DNA from: Roseicella aerolata
GTDB taxonomy: Bacteria; Pseudomonadota; Alphaproteobacteria; Acetobacterales; Acetobacteraceae
Length of the DNA: 64,000 nucleotides
Reading direction: 5' to 3'
Assembly: GCF_020523605.1 (NCBI RefSeq)
Contig: NZ_JAJAQI010000009.1
Location: 62,001 to 126,000, forward strand
The position numbers and the translations under genes were made by a program. Shown one piece after another: positions 10,398-19,200 of this stretch (within the stretch, counting starts at the first letter, position 1; each line of letters begins with the position of its first letter). The notes beneath the pieces are model-generated. The model saw nothing but the letters and a program-made list of their open reading frames with translations. It did not search any database and was not told the origin of the DNA.

Positions 10398-11303
10398 ATG
10401 GGGCGCCCGCTGCTCCTCGTCGCCACGCTCGCCCTGGCGGCGCTGCCGGGCTGCACGCCCGTGCCCACGGAACGGTCCGAGCCGCGCTACATGCTGGGCG
10501 AGCCCTACAGCCTCGGCGGGCTCTGGTCCTATCCGAAGGAGGAGTTCGGTCGCAGCGAGACCGGCCTCGCCGCCGTGCTGCCGGACCGCCGCCCCGGCCG
10601 TCGCACCGCCAATGGCGAGATCTTCGACCCCGGCCTGCTGATGGGGGCCCACCGTACCCTGCAACTGCCGGCCATCGTCACGGTCTGGAACCTGGAGACC
10701 GGCCACGAGATCCGGCTGCGGCTGAACGACCGGGGACCGGAGCAGCCGGGCCGCGTCATCGGCCTATCCGCCCGCGCCGCCGCGCTGCTCGGCATCCCGC
10801 CGGGTGGCACGGCGCAGGTCCGGGTTTCGGTGGAGGACGGGCCGAGCCGCGCGCTCGCCCGCGCCCTGCCGAGCAGCGAGCGCCTGGCCCCGCAGATCGA
10901 GGCGGCGCCGCTTGCCGCGGTCGAGCGCGAGACGCTCGCCCCGCTGCCCGGCGCCCGCCAGGTGGAGCGGGTGCGGGAGGCAGCGCGCGGCCCGGCTATC
11001 CCCGCGGCGCCCCAGGCCGTGGCGGAACTGCCGCCCGATCCGCTGCCCGAGCAGGTCCGGCAGCGCGAGGCGCAGCCGGGGCGCCTGCTGGTGGAGGTCG
11101 GCAATTTCTTCCGGCGTGACCTGGCACAGCGGCAGGCGGCGCAACTCGGCGGCCTCGGTGCCCGCATCGAGGCCTTCGGCAGCGGCCGCCAGCCGCAGTA
11201 CCGTGTCCGGCTCGGGCCCTTTCCGGATGTCGCCGCGGCGGACCGGGCGGTTGCCGCGGTGCTGGCCGCCGGCCTGCCGGAGGTTAAGCTTCTGGTCGAG
11301 TAA
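10398..11303 (+). CDS. rlpA: RlpA-like lipoprotein with SPOR domain
   Basis: A 301-residue outer-membrane lipoprotein. The signal ends in the lipobox A-A-L-P-G-C. It is followed by a double-psi beta-barrel domain (T-A-N-G-E-I-F-D, A-H-R-T-L-Q-L-P, R-L-N-D-R-G-P, I-G-L-S-x-R-A-A) and a C-terminal SPOR domain (about residues 230-301) that binds denuded septal glycan. Some RlpA proteins cleave such naked glycan strands; others only bind them. The start at 10398 was chosen because it gives a proper lipoprotein signal. An earlier ATG at 10329 overlaps the previous stop as ATGA and would add 23 residues. It probably belongs to one cell-wall operon with the genes on both sides. Confidence 0.82.
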   Translation: MGRPLLLVATLALAALPGCTPVPTERSEPRYMLGEPYSLGGLWSYPKEEFGRSETGLAAVLPDRRPGRRTANGEIFDPGLLMGAHRTLQLPAIVTVWNLETGHEIRLRLNDRGPEQPGRVIGLSARAAALLGIPPGGTAQVRVSVEDGPSRALARALPSSERLAPQIEAAPLAAVERETLAPLPGARQVERVREAARGPAIPAAPQAVAELPPDPLPEQVRQREAQPGRLLVEVGNFFRRDLAQRQAAQLGGLGARIEAFGSGRQPQYRVRLGPFPDVAAADRAVAAVLAAGLPEVKLLVE

Positions 11304-11380
11304 TCCGCGCCAAATGCTTGAGCGGCGGCAGCCTGACAGCGTATGCGATGCCGCGAAGCCCGCAGGAGTCTGATCCCGCC

Positions 11381-12631
11381 ATGAGTTCCCGCGCCGAAGC
11401 CGAAGGCGCTACCCGCCGCGCCGTCCTCCTGCCCGCGGCGGCGCTGGCCGCCGGTGCCCTGCCACTGCCCGCGCTCGCCCAGCAGCGGCCGCCCGCCGGT
11501 GCCCGTCCGCCCGCGGCCGGCCGCACGCCCGCACCGCCGCCCGGCGCGCCCGCCACCACGCCACTCGGGCCGGTGGACACCATCGCCCGGCAGGCGCTGA
11601 TCGTCGATTTCGACACGGATGCCGTGTTGCTGGAGAAGAACGCCGACGAGCGCATGCCGCCCTCCTCCATGTCGAAGCTGATGACGATGTATGTCGTCTT
11701 CGACATGATGAAGAAGGGCCGGCTGCAGCCGGAGCAGGGGCTGCCGGTCAGCGAGCGTGCCTGGCGCATGGGCGGCAGCAAGATGTTCGTCCAGATCGGC
11801 AATCAGGTCCCGGTCGATGCCCTGGTCCGCGGCGTCATCGTGCAGTCCGGCAATGATGCCTGCATCGTGCTCGCCGAGGCGATCAGCGGCTCCGAGCAGC
11901 AGTTTGCCGAGTTGCTGAACCAGGAGGCGAAGCGGATCGGCCTGAAGGACAGCAATTTCCGCAACGCCACCGGCTGGCCGGATCCGGAGCACCGGATGAC
12001 CTGCCGTGACCTGGCCGTGCTCGCCAAGCGGATCATCCTGGACTTCCCCGAATACTACCGCATCTACAACGAGCGCAGCTTCACCTGGAACAATATCAGC
12101 CAGGAGAACCGCAACCCGACCCTCGCCCGCGTCCCCGGCGCGGACGGGCTGAAGACCGGCCATACTGAGGAGGCAGGCTTCGGCCTGACCGCCAGTGCGA
12201 GGCGCGGCGAGCGCCGGCTGATCCTGGTCGTCAACGGCCTGCCGACCATGCGGGCCCGGGCGGAGGAGAGCGAGCGGCTGCTCGAATGGGGCTTCCGCGA
12301 GTTCGAGAACGTGGTGCTGTTCAAGGCCTCGGATGTGGTGGAGGAGGTGCCGGTGCATCTCGGCAACCGCCGCACCGTGCCGCTGGTCGGCGGCAAGGAC
12401 ATGATCGTGACCCTGCCGCGCAACTGGCGGAACCGGCTGCAGGCGCGCCTGCGCTATGAGGCGCCGATTGCCGCGCCGGTGCTGAAGGGGCAGGAATTGG
12501 GCCGGCTGGAGGTCTCGGGCCAGGGCGTGCCGAACCTCTCCCTGCCGCTGCTGGCGGGGGCGGATGTGGAGCGGCTGGGGCTGATCCCGCGCATCCCGGC
12601 CGTCATCAACTCCTGGTTCGCGGGCGCCTGA
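11381..12631 (+). CDS. dacA: D-alanyl-D-alanine carboxypeptidase (PBP5 type)
   Basis: A 416-residue penicillin-binding protein of class C that removes the terminal D-Ala from peptidoglycan stem peptides in the periplasm. The N-terminus has a signal (T-R-R-A-V-L-L-P with an Ala-rich core to ALAQ) and then a Pro/Ala-rich linker to about residue 63. All three active-site motifs are present: S96-M-S-K99, S-G-N in V-Q-S-G-N-D-A, and K-T-G in L-K-T-G-H-T. A C-terminal beta-domain fits the PBP5_C region that positions the protein at the membrane. It starts 77 bases after the rlpA-like gene. Its stop is separated from the tmk start by a single base, so the operon continues into DNA metabolism genes. 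Confidence 0.92.
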   Translation: MSSRAEAEGATRRAVLLPAAALAAGALPLPALAQQRPPAGARPPAAGRTPAPPPGAPATTPLGPVDTIARQALIVDFDTDAVLLEKNADERMPPSSMSKLMTMYVVFDMMKKGRLQPEQGLPVSERAWRMGGSKMFVQIGNQVPVDALVRGVIVQSGNDACIVLAEAISGSEQQFAELLNQEAKRIGLKDSNFRNATGWPDPEHRMTCRDLAVLAKRIILDFPEYYRIYNERSFTWNNISQENRNPTLARVPGADGLKTGHTEEAGFGLTASARRGERRLILVVNGLPTMRARAEESERLLEWGFREFENVVLFKASDVVEEVPVHLGNRRTVPLVGGKDMIVTLPRNWRNRLQARLRYEAPIAAPVLKGQELGRLEVSGQGVPNLSLPLLAGADVERLGLIPRIPAVINSWFAGA

Positions 12632-12632
12632 G

Positions 12633-13277
12633 ATGCCGCGCGGCCGCTTCATCACGCTGGAGGGCGGGGAGGGGGCCGGTAAGTCCACCCAGGCCAGACT
12701 GCTGAAAAATACCTTGTCCAAGCTACTATCTGGCAGCTTGGCCGCAGATGGCATCCGTGTCCTGCAAACCAGGGAGCCGGGCGGTGCTCCGGGCGCCGAG
12801 GCAATCCGCGGCGTGCTCCTCGGCTCTGGCCCCTGGGATGGGATCTCGGAATGCATGCTGCACTTCGCGGCTCGGCGGGAGCATGTGGTGCGGACCATTC
12901 GGCCGGCGCTTGAAGCCGGTATTTGGGTTGTCTGCGACCGCTTCGTCGACTCGACCATGGCCTATCAGGTCTTCGGTCAGGGGGTGCCACGTGAGGTTTT
13001 CGACTCCCTAGCGAAAATGACGCTGGAGGGGCTGACGCCGGACCTGACCCTGATGCTGGATATCGGTCCAGAGGAAGGACTGACTCGGGCCACGGCGCGC
13101 GGCGAGACCAATCGCTACGAGGCGCTGGACCCGGATTTCCATGCACGTGTGCGTGCCGGTTTCCGCGCCATTGCAGCGGCCGAGCCGGCACGTTGCGCGG
13201 TGGTGGACGCGACCGCGGCACCGGAAGGGGTGGCGGCGGAGATCCTCCGGATTGTCCGCGCCCGGCTGGCGCCTTGA
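12633..13277 (+). CDS. tmk: Thymidylate kinase
   Basis: Phosphorylates dTMP to dTDP with ATP in the cytoplasm. The 214 residues match the family. The P-loop GGEGAGKST is at residues 11-19; the D-R-F motif (C-D-R-F-V-D-S-T) and a lid-like R-A-T-A-R-G segment follow. Two oddities stand out. The region after the P-loop (about residues 24-38) carries extra residues (N-T-L-S-K-L-L-S-G-S-L) not expected in close relatives. The codon choice over much of the gene is also more relaxed (more A/T at third positions) than in its neighbours, which hints at transfer or allele replacement. It is followed by holB, a common pairing. Confidence 0.92.
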   Translation: MPRGRFITLEGGEGAGKSTQARLLKNTLSKLLSGSLAADGIRVLQTREPGGAPGAEAIRGVLLGSGPWDGISECMLHFAARREHVVRTIRPALEAGIWVVCDRFVDSTMAYQVFGQGVPREVFDSLAKMTLEGLTPDLTLMLDIGPEEGLTRATARGETNRYEALDPDFHARVRAGFRAIAAAEPARCAVVDATAAPEGVAAEILRIVRARLAP

Positions 13278-13383
13278 TGCCCGCCGCCCACCCTGCCTCG
13301 CCCGCAATGCCGGGCCGTCCGGTCAGGGGATGCCTCCCTTCCGACTCGCTTCCGGCGATGGCGGCGCGGCGGGTATCGGCGCC

Positions 13384-14406
13384 GTGACCCTCCCGCCCGA
13401 ACCCCGTGCCAATCCCGATCTGGTCGGCCATGACGATCCGGCCCGCACGCTGGAGGAAGCCGCGCGCGCCGGCCGGTTGCACCATGCCTGGCTGATCGCC
13501 GGGCCGCCGGGCGTCGGCAAGGCGACACTCGCCTACCGCTTCGCCCGCTGGTTGCTGGCCGGATTGCCGCCAGCGGTGCCGGGACGCCCGCCACTGGAGG
13601 TGGCGGAGACGGATCCGACCTTCCGCCGGGTCGCGGCGGCCGCGCATGCCGACCTCTTCACCCTCGCCCCGAGCCTCGGCGACAAAGGGGGCAAGAAGGA
13701 GGTCCTGCGGGCCGACGAGGCCCGCGCCGCGCTCCGCTTCATGGCCATGACCGCGGCCGAGGGCGGCTGGCGCGCGGTGGTGATCGAGAATCTCGAGCAG
13801 TCCGAGCGCGAGGTGGTCCAGAACATCCTGCTGAAGACCCTGGAGGAGCCGCCGCCCCGCACCGTGCAGCTGCTGGTGACCAGCGCCCCGGACCGGCTGC
13901 TGCCCACCATCCGCAGCCGTTGCCGCCGCCTCGACCTCTTTCCCTTGCCGGATGCCAGCATGGAGTCGCTGCTGGCCCGCTGGCTGCCGGAACTCTCCGG
14001 GCCCGACCGTGCCGGCCTCGCCCGCATCGCCGATGGCTGCCCGGGGACGGCGCTGGCGCTGGCGGAAGGCGAGGGGCTGGCCTTGCAGGGCATGGTCGAG
14101 GAGGTGCTGGCCGGGCTGCCGAAGCTCGATCCGCGGCGCCTGCATGTCATCGCGGATGGTATCGCCGGGCGGCGCGATGCCCAGGCGCTTTCGATCTTCT
14201 TCGCGTTGCTGCGCCGGGCGGTTGCAGCCGGGCTGCGCCAGGCGGGCCGCGGCGGCACTTCCCCCGCCTGGCTGGCCGGGCGTTCGCTTGCCGATTGGGC
14301 GACCCTGTGGGACAAGCTCGGCCGACTGGCCGATGAGACCGAGCGACTGAACCTGGACCGCAAGCAGGCGGTCCTGACCGGCCTCTCCTGGCTCTCCGCG
14401 CGCTGA
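13384..14406 (+). CDS. holB: DNA polymerase III delta-prime subunit
   Basis: Clamp-loader subunit of the replicative polymerase, 340 residues if started at the GTG at 13384. The Walker-A-like loop G-P-P-G-V-G-K-A is at residues 40-47, and the S-R-C motif follows T-I-R. The L-E-Q-S-E-R-E-V-V-Q-N-I-L-L-K segment and L-E-E-P-P match delta-prime proteins. The Cys cluster of the E. coli zinc module is absent, as in other alphaproteobacteria. The GTG start was preferred because conservation appears to begin at T-L-P-P-E-P-R-A-N-P-D; an ATG at 13330 would add 18 low-complexity residues. It follows tmk and precedes metG, a frequent alphaproteobacterial order. Confidence 0.85.
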   Translation: MTLPPEPRANPDLVGHDDPARTLEEAARAGRLHHAWLIAGPPGVGKATLAYRFARWLLAGLPPAVPGRPPLEVAETDPTFRRVAAAAHADLFTLAPSLGDKGGKKEVLRADEARAALRFMAMTAAEGGWRAVVIENLEQSEREVVQNILLKTLEEPPPRTVQLLVTSAPDRLLPTIRSRCRRLDLFPLPDASMESLLARWLPELSGPDRAGLARIADGCPGTALALAEGEGLALQGMVEEVLAGLPKLDPRRLHVIADGIAGRRDAQALSIFFALLRRAVAAGLRQAGRGGTSPAWLAGRSLADWATLWDKLGRLADETERLNLDRKQAVLTGLSWLSAR

Positions 14407-14418
14407 AGGATCTATGGT

Positions 14419-14463
14419 CCGGCCCGGGCGCCGCCGCGCGAGGGCGCCATCGCGCCGGGCCGG
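14419..14463 (+). repeat. Inverted repeat before metG
   Basis: CCGGCCCGG (14419-14427) and CCGGGCCGG (14455-14463) form a perfect 9-bp inverted repeat around 27 bases. The interior contains a second inverted pair of GGCGCC hexamers. It fills almost all of the holB-metG gap, so it could be an RNA structure in the metG leader. I see no T-box. Confidence 0.4.
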
Positions 14464-14478
14464 CTGAAGGGCAGCTTC

Positions 14479-16005
14479 ATGGCAACCGTCTACCTGACGA
14501 CCCCCATTTATTACGTGAATGACCGGCCCCATATCGGCCATGCCTATACCTCGCTCGCGACCGACGTTCTGGCGCGCTGGAAGCGGCTGGAGGGGCATGA
14601 GGTCTTCTTCCTGACCGGCACCGACGAGCACGGCCAGAAGGTGGAGAAGGCGGCGCAGGATGCCGGGATGGACCCGCAGGCCTTCACCGACCAGGTGAGC
14701 GAGCATTTCCGGGACCTGGCCGCGTGGATGGGCTTTTCCAACGACGATTTCATCCGCACCACCGAGCCGCGCCACAAGGCCGCCTGCCAGGCGCTGTGGG
14801 AGGAGCTGGTCCGCCGCGACGAGATCTATCTCGGCCATTACGAGGGCTGGTATGCCGTCCGTGACGAGGCCTTCTACGGCGCCGACGAGTTGGTGGAGCG
14901 TGACGGGGTGAAATACGCGCCCTCCGGTGCCCCCGTGGCCTGGGTGAAGGAACCTTCCTACTTCTTCCGCCTGTCCAGGTGGCAGGACTGGCTGCTGAAA
15001 TACTACGAGGAGAACCCGGGCTTCATCGCCCCTTCCTCCCGCCGCAACGAGGTGATCAGCTTCGTGAAGGCTGGCCTGCAGGATCTCTCGATCAGCCGGA
15101 CCAGCTTCAAGTGGGGCGTGCCGGTCCCGAACGACCCGCAGCATGTCATGTATGTCTGGCTGGATGCGTTGACCAACTACATCACCTCCGCCGGCTATCC
15201 CGACACCCAGGCGCCGCGCTGGAAATTCTGGCCGGCGGATGTGCATTTCGTCGGCAAGGACATCGTCCGCTTCCATGCCATCTACTGGCCGGCCTTCCTG
15301 GCCGCGGCCGGCATCACCCCGCCGAAGCGGGTCTTCGCCCATGGCTGGTGGACCAACGAGGGGCAGAAGATCTCGAAATCCCTTGGCAACGTCATCGATC
15401 CGCTGAAGCTGGTGGAAGAATTCGGCCTCGACCCCGTCCGCTACTTCCTGTTGCGGGAGGTGCCCTTCGGCAATGACGGCGACTTCCAGCGCAAGGCCCT
15501 GATTGGGCGGCTGAACGGGGAACTGGCGGATGCGCTGGGCAACCTCGCCAACCGCACGCTCTCGCTGATCCAGCGCAACTGCGGCGGCGCATTGCCGGCG
15601 CCGGCCGAGGCCGGGGAGGGCGATGCCGAGCTGCTCGGCGCCATTGCGGCGCTGCCGCGCCGGGTCGCGGCGCATCTCGACGCCCAGGAATTCCACCTGG
15701 CGCTGGAGGCCATCATGGCCGAGGTCCGCGCCGCCAATGGCTATATCACCGTCCAGCAGCCCTGGGCGCTGAAGAAGACCGACCCGGTGCGCATGGCGGC
15801 CGTGCTGCGCCATCTGCACTCGGCGCTGCGGGTCTTCGCCACCCTCCTGCAGCCCTTCATGCCGGCGACCATGGCGGCGATGCTGGACCAGCTCGGCGTG
15901 CCGGAGCAGGCGAGGGGGCTCAGCGCCCTTTCGGCCCCGCTGCCCGAGGGTACGGCCCTGCCGCCGCCCGCGCCGCTCTTCCGCAAGATCGAGGATGCCG
16001 CGTAA
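14479..16005 (+). CDS. metG: Methionyl-tRNA synthetase
   Basis: Charges tRNA-Met with methionine. Class I signatures are H18-I-G-H21 (in P-H-I-G-H-A-Y) and K297-I-S-K-S301. The 508 residues make it the short form without a C-terminal tRNA-binding EMAP-like domain. The connective region (about residues 115-160) has none of the Cys knuckles that bind zinc in E. coli MetRS, so it appears to be the zinc-free type. The C-terminal anticodon-binding bundle runs from about residue 365. tatD begins 5 bases after the stop, a common pairing, and the two are surely co-transcribed. Confidence 0.95.
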   Translation: MATVYLTTPIYYVNDRPHIGHAYTSLATDVLARWKRLEGHEVFFLTGTDEHGQKVEKAAQDAGMDPQAFTDQVSEHFRDLAAWMGFSNDDFIRTTEPRHKAACQALWEELVRRDEIYLGHYEGWYAVRDEAFYGADELVERDGVKYAPSGAPVAWVKEPSYFFRLSRWQDWLLKYYEENPGFIAPSSRRNEVISFVKAGLQDLSISRTSFKWGVPVPNDPQHVMYVWLDALTNYITSAGYPDTQAPRWKFWPADVHFVGKDIVRFHAIYWPAFLAAAGITPPKRVFAHGWWTNEGQKISKSLGNVIDPLKLVEEFGLDPVRYFLLREVPFGNDGDFQRKALIGRLNGELADALGNLANRTLSLIQRNCGGALPAPAEAGEGDAELLGAIAALPRRVAAHLDAQEFHLALEAIMAEVRAANGYITVQQPWALKKTDPVRMAAVLRHLHSALRVFATLLQPFMPATMAAMLDQLGVPEQARGLSALSAPLPEGTALPPPAPLFRKIEDAA

Positions 16006-16010
16006 GTCCC

Positions 16011-16787
16011 ATGCTGATCGATAGCCATTGCCATCTCGATTATTACGTCGAGGCGGAGATCGAGGACATCGTGGCACGCGCCCGTGCGGCGGGCGTCGGC
16101 CGCATGGTCACCATCGGCACCCGCGTGCAGCAGGCAGCCGCCGTGAAGGCGCTGGCCGGGCGCTTCCCGGATGTCTGGGGTACGGTCGGCGTCCACCCCC
16201 ACAATGCCGGGGAGGAGGAGGGGATGCCGACGGTCGAGGAGATCGCGGCACTGGCCGACCACCGGAAGGTCATCGGCATCGGCGAGGCCGGGCTCGACTA
16301 TTTCTACGACAAGGCCCCGCGCGAGGCGCAGCAGGAGGGCTTTCGCCGTCACATCCGCGCGGCGCGACTCACCGGCCTGCCGCTGGCGATCCATGCGCGG
16401 CAGGCGGATGAGGACATCCTGGCCATCCTGCAGGAGGAGCGCGAGTCGGGCGGGTCCTATGACTTCCTGCTGCATTGCTTCTCCTCCGGCGCGGAGCTTG
16501 CAAGGCAGGCGGTCGCCATGGGCGGCTATGTCTCCTTCTCCGGTATCCTGACCTTCCCGAAATCACCCGAGATCCGGGCAGTGGCGGCGGAACTCCCGGC
16601 CGATCGGATCCTGGTCGAGACCGACAGCCCGTATCTCGCGCCGGTGCCGCTGCGCGGGAAACGCTGCGAGCCGGGCTATGTGACCCATACGGCCAGGGTG
16701 CTGGCCGAGACCCGCGGTGTCAGCCAGGCGGAGATCGAGGCCACCACCACCGAGAACTTCTTCCGCCTGTTCAAGAAGGCCGCGTGA
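16011..16787 (+). CDS. tatD: TatD family metal-dependent hydrolase
   Basis: A 258-residue TIM-barrel metal-dependent DNase or hydrolase. The N-terminal metal motif D-S-H-C-H-L-D is at residues 4-10. Further landmarks are G-V-H-P-H, G-E-A-G-L-D-Y (metal-ligand Glu), H-C-F-S-S and the C-terminal E-T-D-S-P-Y-L-A-P. TatD proteins are 3'-5' exonucleases on DNA or RNA; the link to Tat export is historical. The gene sits between metG (5-base gap) and the MBL hydrolase, whose GTG start overlaps this stop by four bases (GTGA). The three probably form one transcription unit. Confidence 0.92.
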   Translation: MLIDSHCHLDYYVEAEIEDIVARARAAGVGRMVTIGTRVQQAAAVKALAGRFPDVWGTVGVHPHNAGEEEGMPTVEEIAALADHRKVIGIGEAGLDYFYDKAPREAQQEGFRRHIRAARLTGLPLAIHARQADEDILAILQEERESGGSYDFLLHCFSSGAELARQAVAMGGYVSFSGILTFPKSPEIRAVAAELPADRILVETDSPYLAPVPLRGKRCEPGYVTHTARVLAETRGVSQAEIEATTTENFFRLFKKAA

Positions 16788-17584
16788 GCACGCTGCGCGT
16801 CACCCTGCTCGGCTGCGGCGGCTCGGGTGGCGTGCCGCTGCTGGGCGGCCGGGATGGGGGCGGGGAGTGGGGTGATTGCGACCCGGCCGAGCCCCGCAAC
16901 CGCCGGACCCGGACCTCGGCCATGATCGAGGGCCCGGGTGGCGGCCGGCTGCTGATCGATGCCGGGCCCGACCTGCGGCAGCAGATGCTGGCCTGCCGGA
17001 TCGGCAGCTTCGACGCGGTGCTCTTCACCCATCCGCATGCCGACCACATCCTGGGCATCGACGACATCCGCCAGGTGAACCGCATCCTCGGCCGGGCGGT
17101 GGATGCCTGGGGCACCAGGACCACGCTGCAGAAGCTGGACGAGCGCTTCGACTACGCCTTCATCGGGCCAACGGAGTTCTTCTTTCGTCCTGCGCTTGAG
17201 CCGCGGCGTATTGCATACGGAGAACAATTCGAGACCGCCGGCATGACGGTGGAGGTCTTCCGCCAGGACCATGGCGTGATGGACAGCCTCGGTGTCCGGG
17301 TCGGGCGCTTTGCGTATTCGACGGATGTGGTCGGGCTGCCGGAGGAAAGTCTGGCGGCGCTGGACGGCCTGGATACCTGGGTGGTCGGCTGCTTCCAGCA
17401 CCGGCCACACAAGGTGCATGCCAATCTCGAGCAGGTCCTGGACTGGGTGGGGCGGCTGAAGCCGCGGCGGACGGTGCTGACCCATATGGGGCCGGCCATG
17501 GATTATCAGAGGCTACTGCGGGAGCTGCCGCCAGGTATCGAGCCGGGCTTCGACGGCATGGTGCTGGAAGTGCCGCTGGGCTGA
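16784..17584 (+). CDS. MBL-fold metallohydrolase (PhnP-like)
   Basis: A 266-residue metallo-beta-lactamase-fold phosphodiesterase-like protein. The metal-binding core F-T-H-P-H-A-D-H is followed by I-L-G-I-D-D, and later ligands lie in Q-D-H-G and Y-S-T-D. It resembles PhnP and related cyclic phosphodiesterases commonly found next to metG/tatD, but the substrate is not known. The GTG start at 16784 overlaps the tatD stop (GTGA), which indicates translational coupling. Codons around 17150-17350 are less GC-biased than in the flanking genes. Confidence 0.85.
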   Translation: MSTLRVTLLGCGGSGGVPLLGGRDGGGEWGDCDPAEPRNRRTRTSAMIEGPGGGRLLIDAGPDLRQQMLACRIGSFDAVLFTHPHADHILGIDDIRQVNRILGRAVDAWGTRTTLQKLDERFDYAFIGPTEFFFRPALEPRRIAYGEQFETAGMTVEVFRQDHGVMDSLGVRVGRFAYSTDVVGLPEESLAALDGLDTWVVGCFQHRPHKVHANLEQVLDWVGRLKPRRTVLTHMGPAMDYQRLLRELPPGIEPGFDGMVLEVPLG

Positions 17585-18106
17585 GCGCCGCCAGTGGACA
17601 ATCCGGTCCCCAGCCTTATCCCCAGGCTTTTATTTTCCATAATATATCTTATGCGGCAACTTCATGCTGGGGATAAGGGCGGTATGACGCGCGCAAGAGC
17701 TTGTACGAGCGCCTGATGCAGCCCGCCTGCCCACTCCCGGATTGTGCTGAGCCCCCCACAGACTCCCTGTACCCTGCCTACCCCGGATGGCTGCCAGGGT
17801 CCATGGACACTGCATGGGCTGAGGTGCCGGCGCCACTATGGTGATGCAGGCAAACCACAGTCGGGTCACCAGCGGCCGCTGCGCCGATCGCTCGCCGGCG
17901 GGCTGCAAGAGCCAGTTCCCAAGACGTGCTGTCGGCGCGACCGGGACCTGACGGCCTCGGCAGCATGCTCTTGCGGTCGATGTGAAGGTGATTTGCCCAG
18001 TACGGGCAGCGGCACTGCCGCGAGGGCGAGCCTCCGCGGGGACCTCCCCCTTGCTCCTGACCCGCATTGCCGCGCAGGGAGCCTTCAGAAACCCTGGGAG
18101 TACGCC
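17585..18106. other. Long gap before mazG with AT-rich palindrome
   Basis: There are 522 bases without a supported gene. The left end contains an AT-rich core flanked by a perfect 12-bp inverted repeat (annotated separately). The remaining ~400 bases have ordinary GC but no frame with family resemblance. The mazG ribosome binding site (GGGAG) is at the right end. The gap is unusually long for this gene-dense chromosome. Confidence 0.5.
17614..17678. repeat. 12-bp inverted repeat, DnaA-box-like arms
   Basis: CCTTATCCCCAG (17614-17625) and CTGGGGATAAGG (17667-17678) are a perfect inverted repeat. Each arm contains TTATCCCCA, one base away from the E. coli DnaA box TTATCCACA. The 41-base spacer is strongly AT-rich, including TTTTATTTTCCATAATATAT, which is striking in a ~70 % GC context. 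It could be a DnaA-binding or duplex-opening element, a regulator operator, or a long-loop hairpin. Confidence 0.5.
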
Positions 18107-18940
18107 ATGCCCACCGATTCCCCCGCCCTGCGCCCGGAGTCCTCGCCCCCCGGTGCCGCGCTTCTCCGGCTGCTCGCCACCATGGCCCGGTTGCGGGACC
18201 CGGTCGGCGGCTGCCCCTGGGACCAGGTGCAGAGCTTCGCCACCATCGCGCCCTACACCATCGAGGAAGCCTATGAGGTGGCGGACGCTATCCGCCGGGG
18301 CGACCGGGCCGCGCTGCTGGATGAGCTGGGCGATCTGCTGTTTCAGGTTGTCTATCACGCCCGGATGGCCGAGGAGGAAGGAAGCTTTTCCTTCGCCGAC
18401 GTGGCGGATTTTATTCACAGGAAAATGGTCCTTCGCCATCCCCATGTGTTTGGCGGCGCAACGGCGCGCTCGGCGGAGGAGCAGACCGGTGCCTGGGAGG
18501 CACAGAAGGCTACCGAGCGGGCGGCCCGGACCGAGACCGGCACGCTCGCCGGGATTCCGTCCGGACTCCCTGCCCTCACCCGCGCCAACAAGCTGGCGCG
18601 GCGCGCCGCCCAGGTCGGCTTCGACTGGCCGGACGCCGGAGCGGTGCTGGACAAGCTGGAGGAAGAGGCAGCCGAGTTGCGGGCCGAGTTGCCGGCGGCC
18701 GACCCGGCGCGGCTGGCCGATGAGGTCGGCGACCTGTTCTTCGTGCTTGCCAATCTGGCGCGCAAGCTGGATCTCGACCCGGAGGAATGCCTGCGCGCCG
18801 CGAATGCCAAGTTCGAGCGCCGCTTCAATGGCGTGGAGCATCGCCTCGCGGCCCGCGGTCTCAGTCCTGCCGATGCCGGGCTGGAGGCGATGGAGACGGA
18901 ATGGCAGGCCGTGAAGGCCGCCGAGGCATCCGGAAGCTGA
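18107..18940 (+). CDS. mazG: Nucleoside triphosphate pyrophosphohydrolase MazG
   Basis: Hydrolyses non-canonical and regulatory NTPs to NMP and pyrophosphate, acting in nucleotide-pool cleaning and, in E. coli, in lowering ppGpp. The 277 residues contain two MazG modules. The first has E-E-A-Y-E-V-A-D-A-I and D-E-L-G-D-L-L-F-Q-V; the second has E-E-E-A-A-E-L-R-A-E-L and D-E-V-G-D-L-F-F-V. The start at 18107 has GGGAG at suitable spacing. It is monocistronic, with long non-coding gaps on both sides, each holding an AT-rich inverted repeat. Confidence 0.92.
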   Translation: MPTDSPALRPESSPPGAALLRLLATMARLRDPVGGCPWDQVQSFATIAPYTIEEAYEVADAIRRGDRAALLDELGDLLFQVVYHARMAEEEGSFSFADVADFIHRKMVLRHPHVFGGATARSAEEQTGAWEAQKATERAARTETGTLAGIPSGLPALTRANKLARRAAQVGFDWPDAGAVLDKLEEEAAELRAELPAADPARLADEVGDLFFVLANLARKLDLDPEECLRAANAKFERRFNGVEHRLAARGLSPADAGLEAMETEWQAVKAAEASGS

Positions 18941-19127
18941 GCGACCGGCAGGCGGTCCGGCCGCAAGGGGGGGCGATTGGGCTTGCGCCAACGGCCCCGA
19001 TCACTGGCCCCTGCAGCACCGGGCGCCAATCTGAGGCCTGCCGCCAATGCGGCGTTCTTGCCCGGATGCGGTCACGCATCCCGGCCATTGGTGGGAAGTC
19101 CAACCGGCTCCCCTGTGGCAGCTTGCC

Positions 19128-19185
19128 GCCGCACTCCGTAAAGCCATTTACAATCCGCCCTGGAGTGCGGCTGGACATCGTTTTT
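19128..19185 (+). terminator. Possible mazG terminator
   Basis: GCCGCACTCC (19128-19137) and GGAGTGCGGC (19162-19171) pair perfectly over 10 bases with a 24-base loop. After nine bases comes a run of five T. It lies about 190 bases past mazG. The long loop and the gap before the T-run make this a weak terminator call. Confidence 0.3.
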
Positions 19186-19200
19186 CTTGTGTTAGGAACT

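Noticed and set aside
12652-16077. 1141-codon antisense frame across tmk, holB and metG
   Set aside because: It spans three well-supported genes, is Arg/Gly/Pro-rich, and has no domain signature.
17690-18106. Possible decayed gene between the MBL hydrolase and mazG
   Set aside because: No frame shows more than a few residues of family resemblance; it cannot be called a pseudogene on this evidence.
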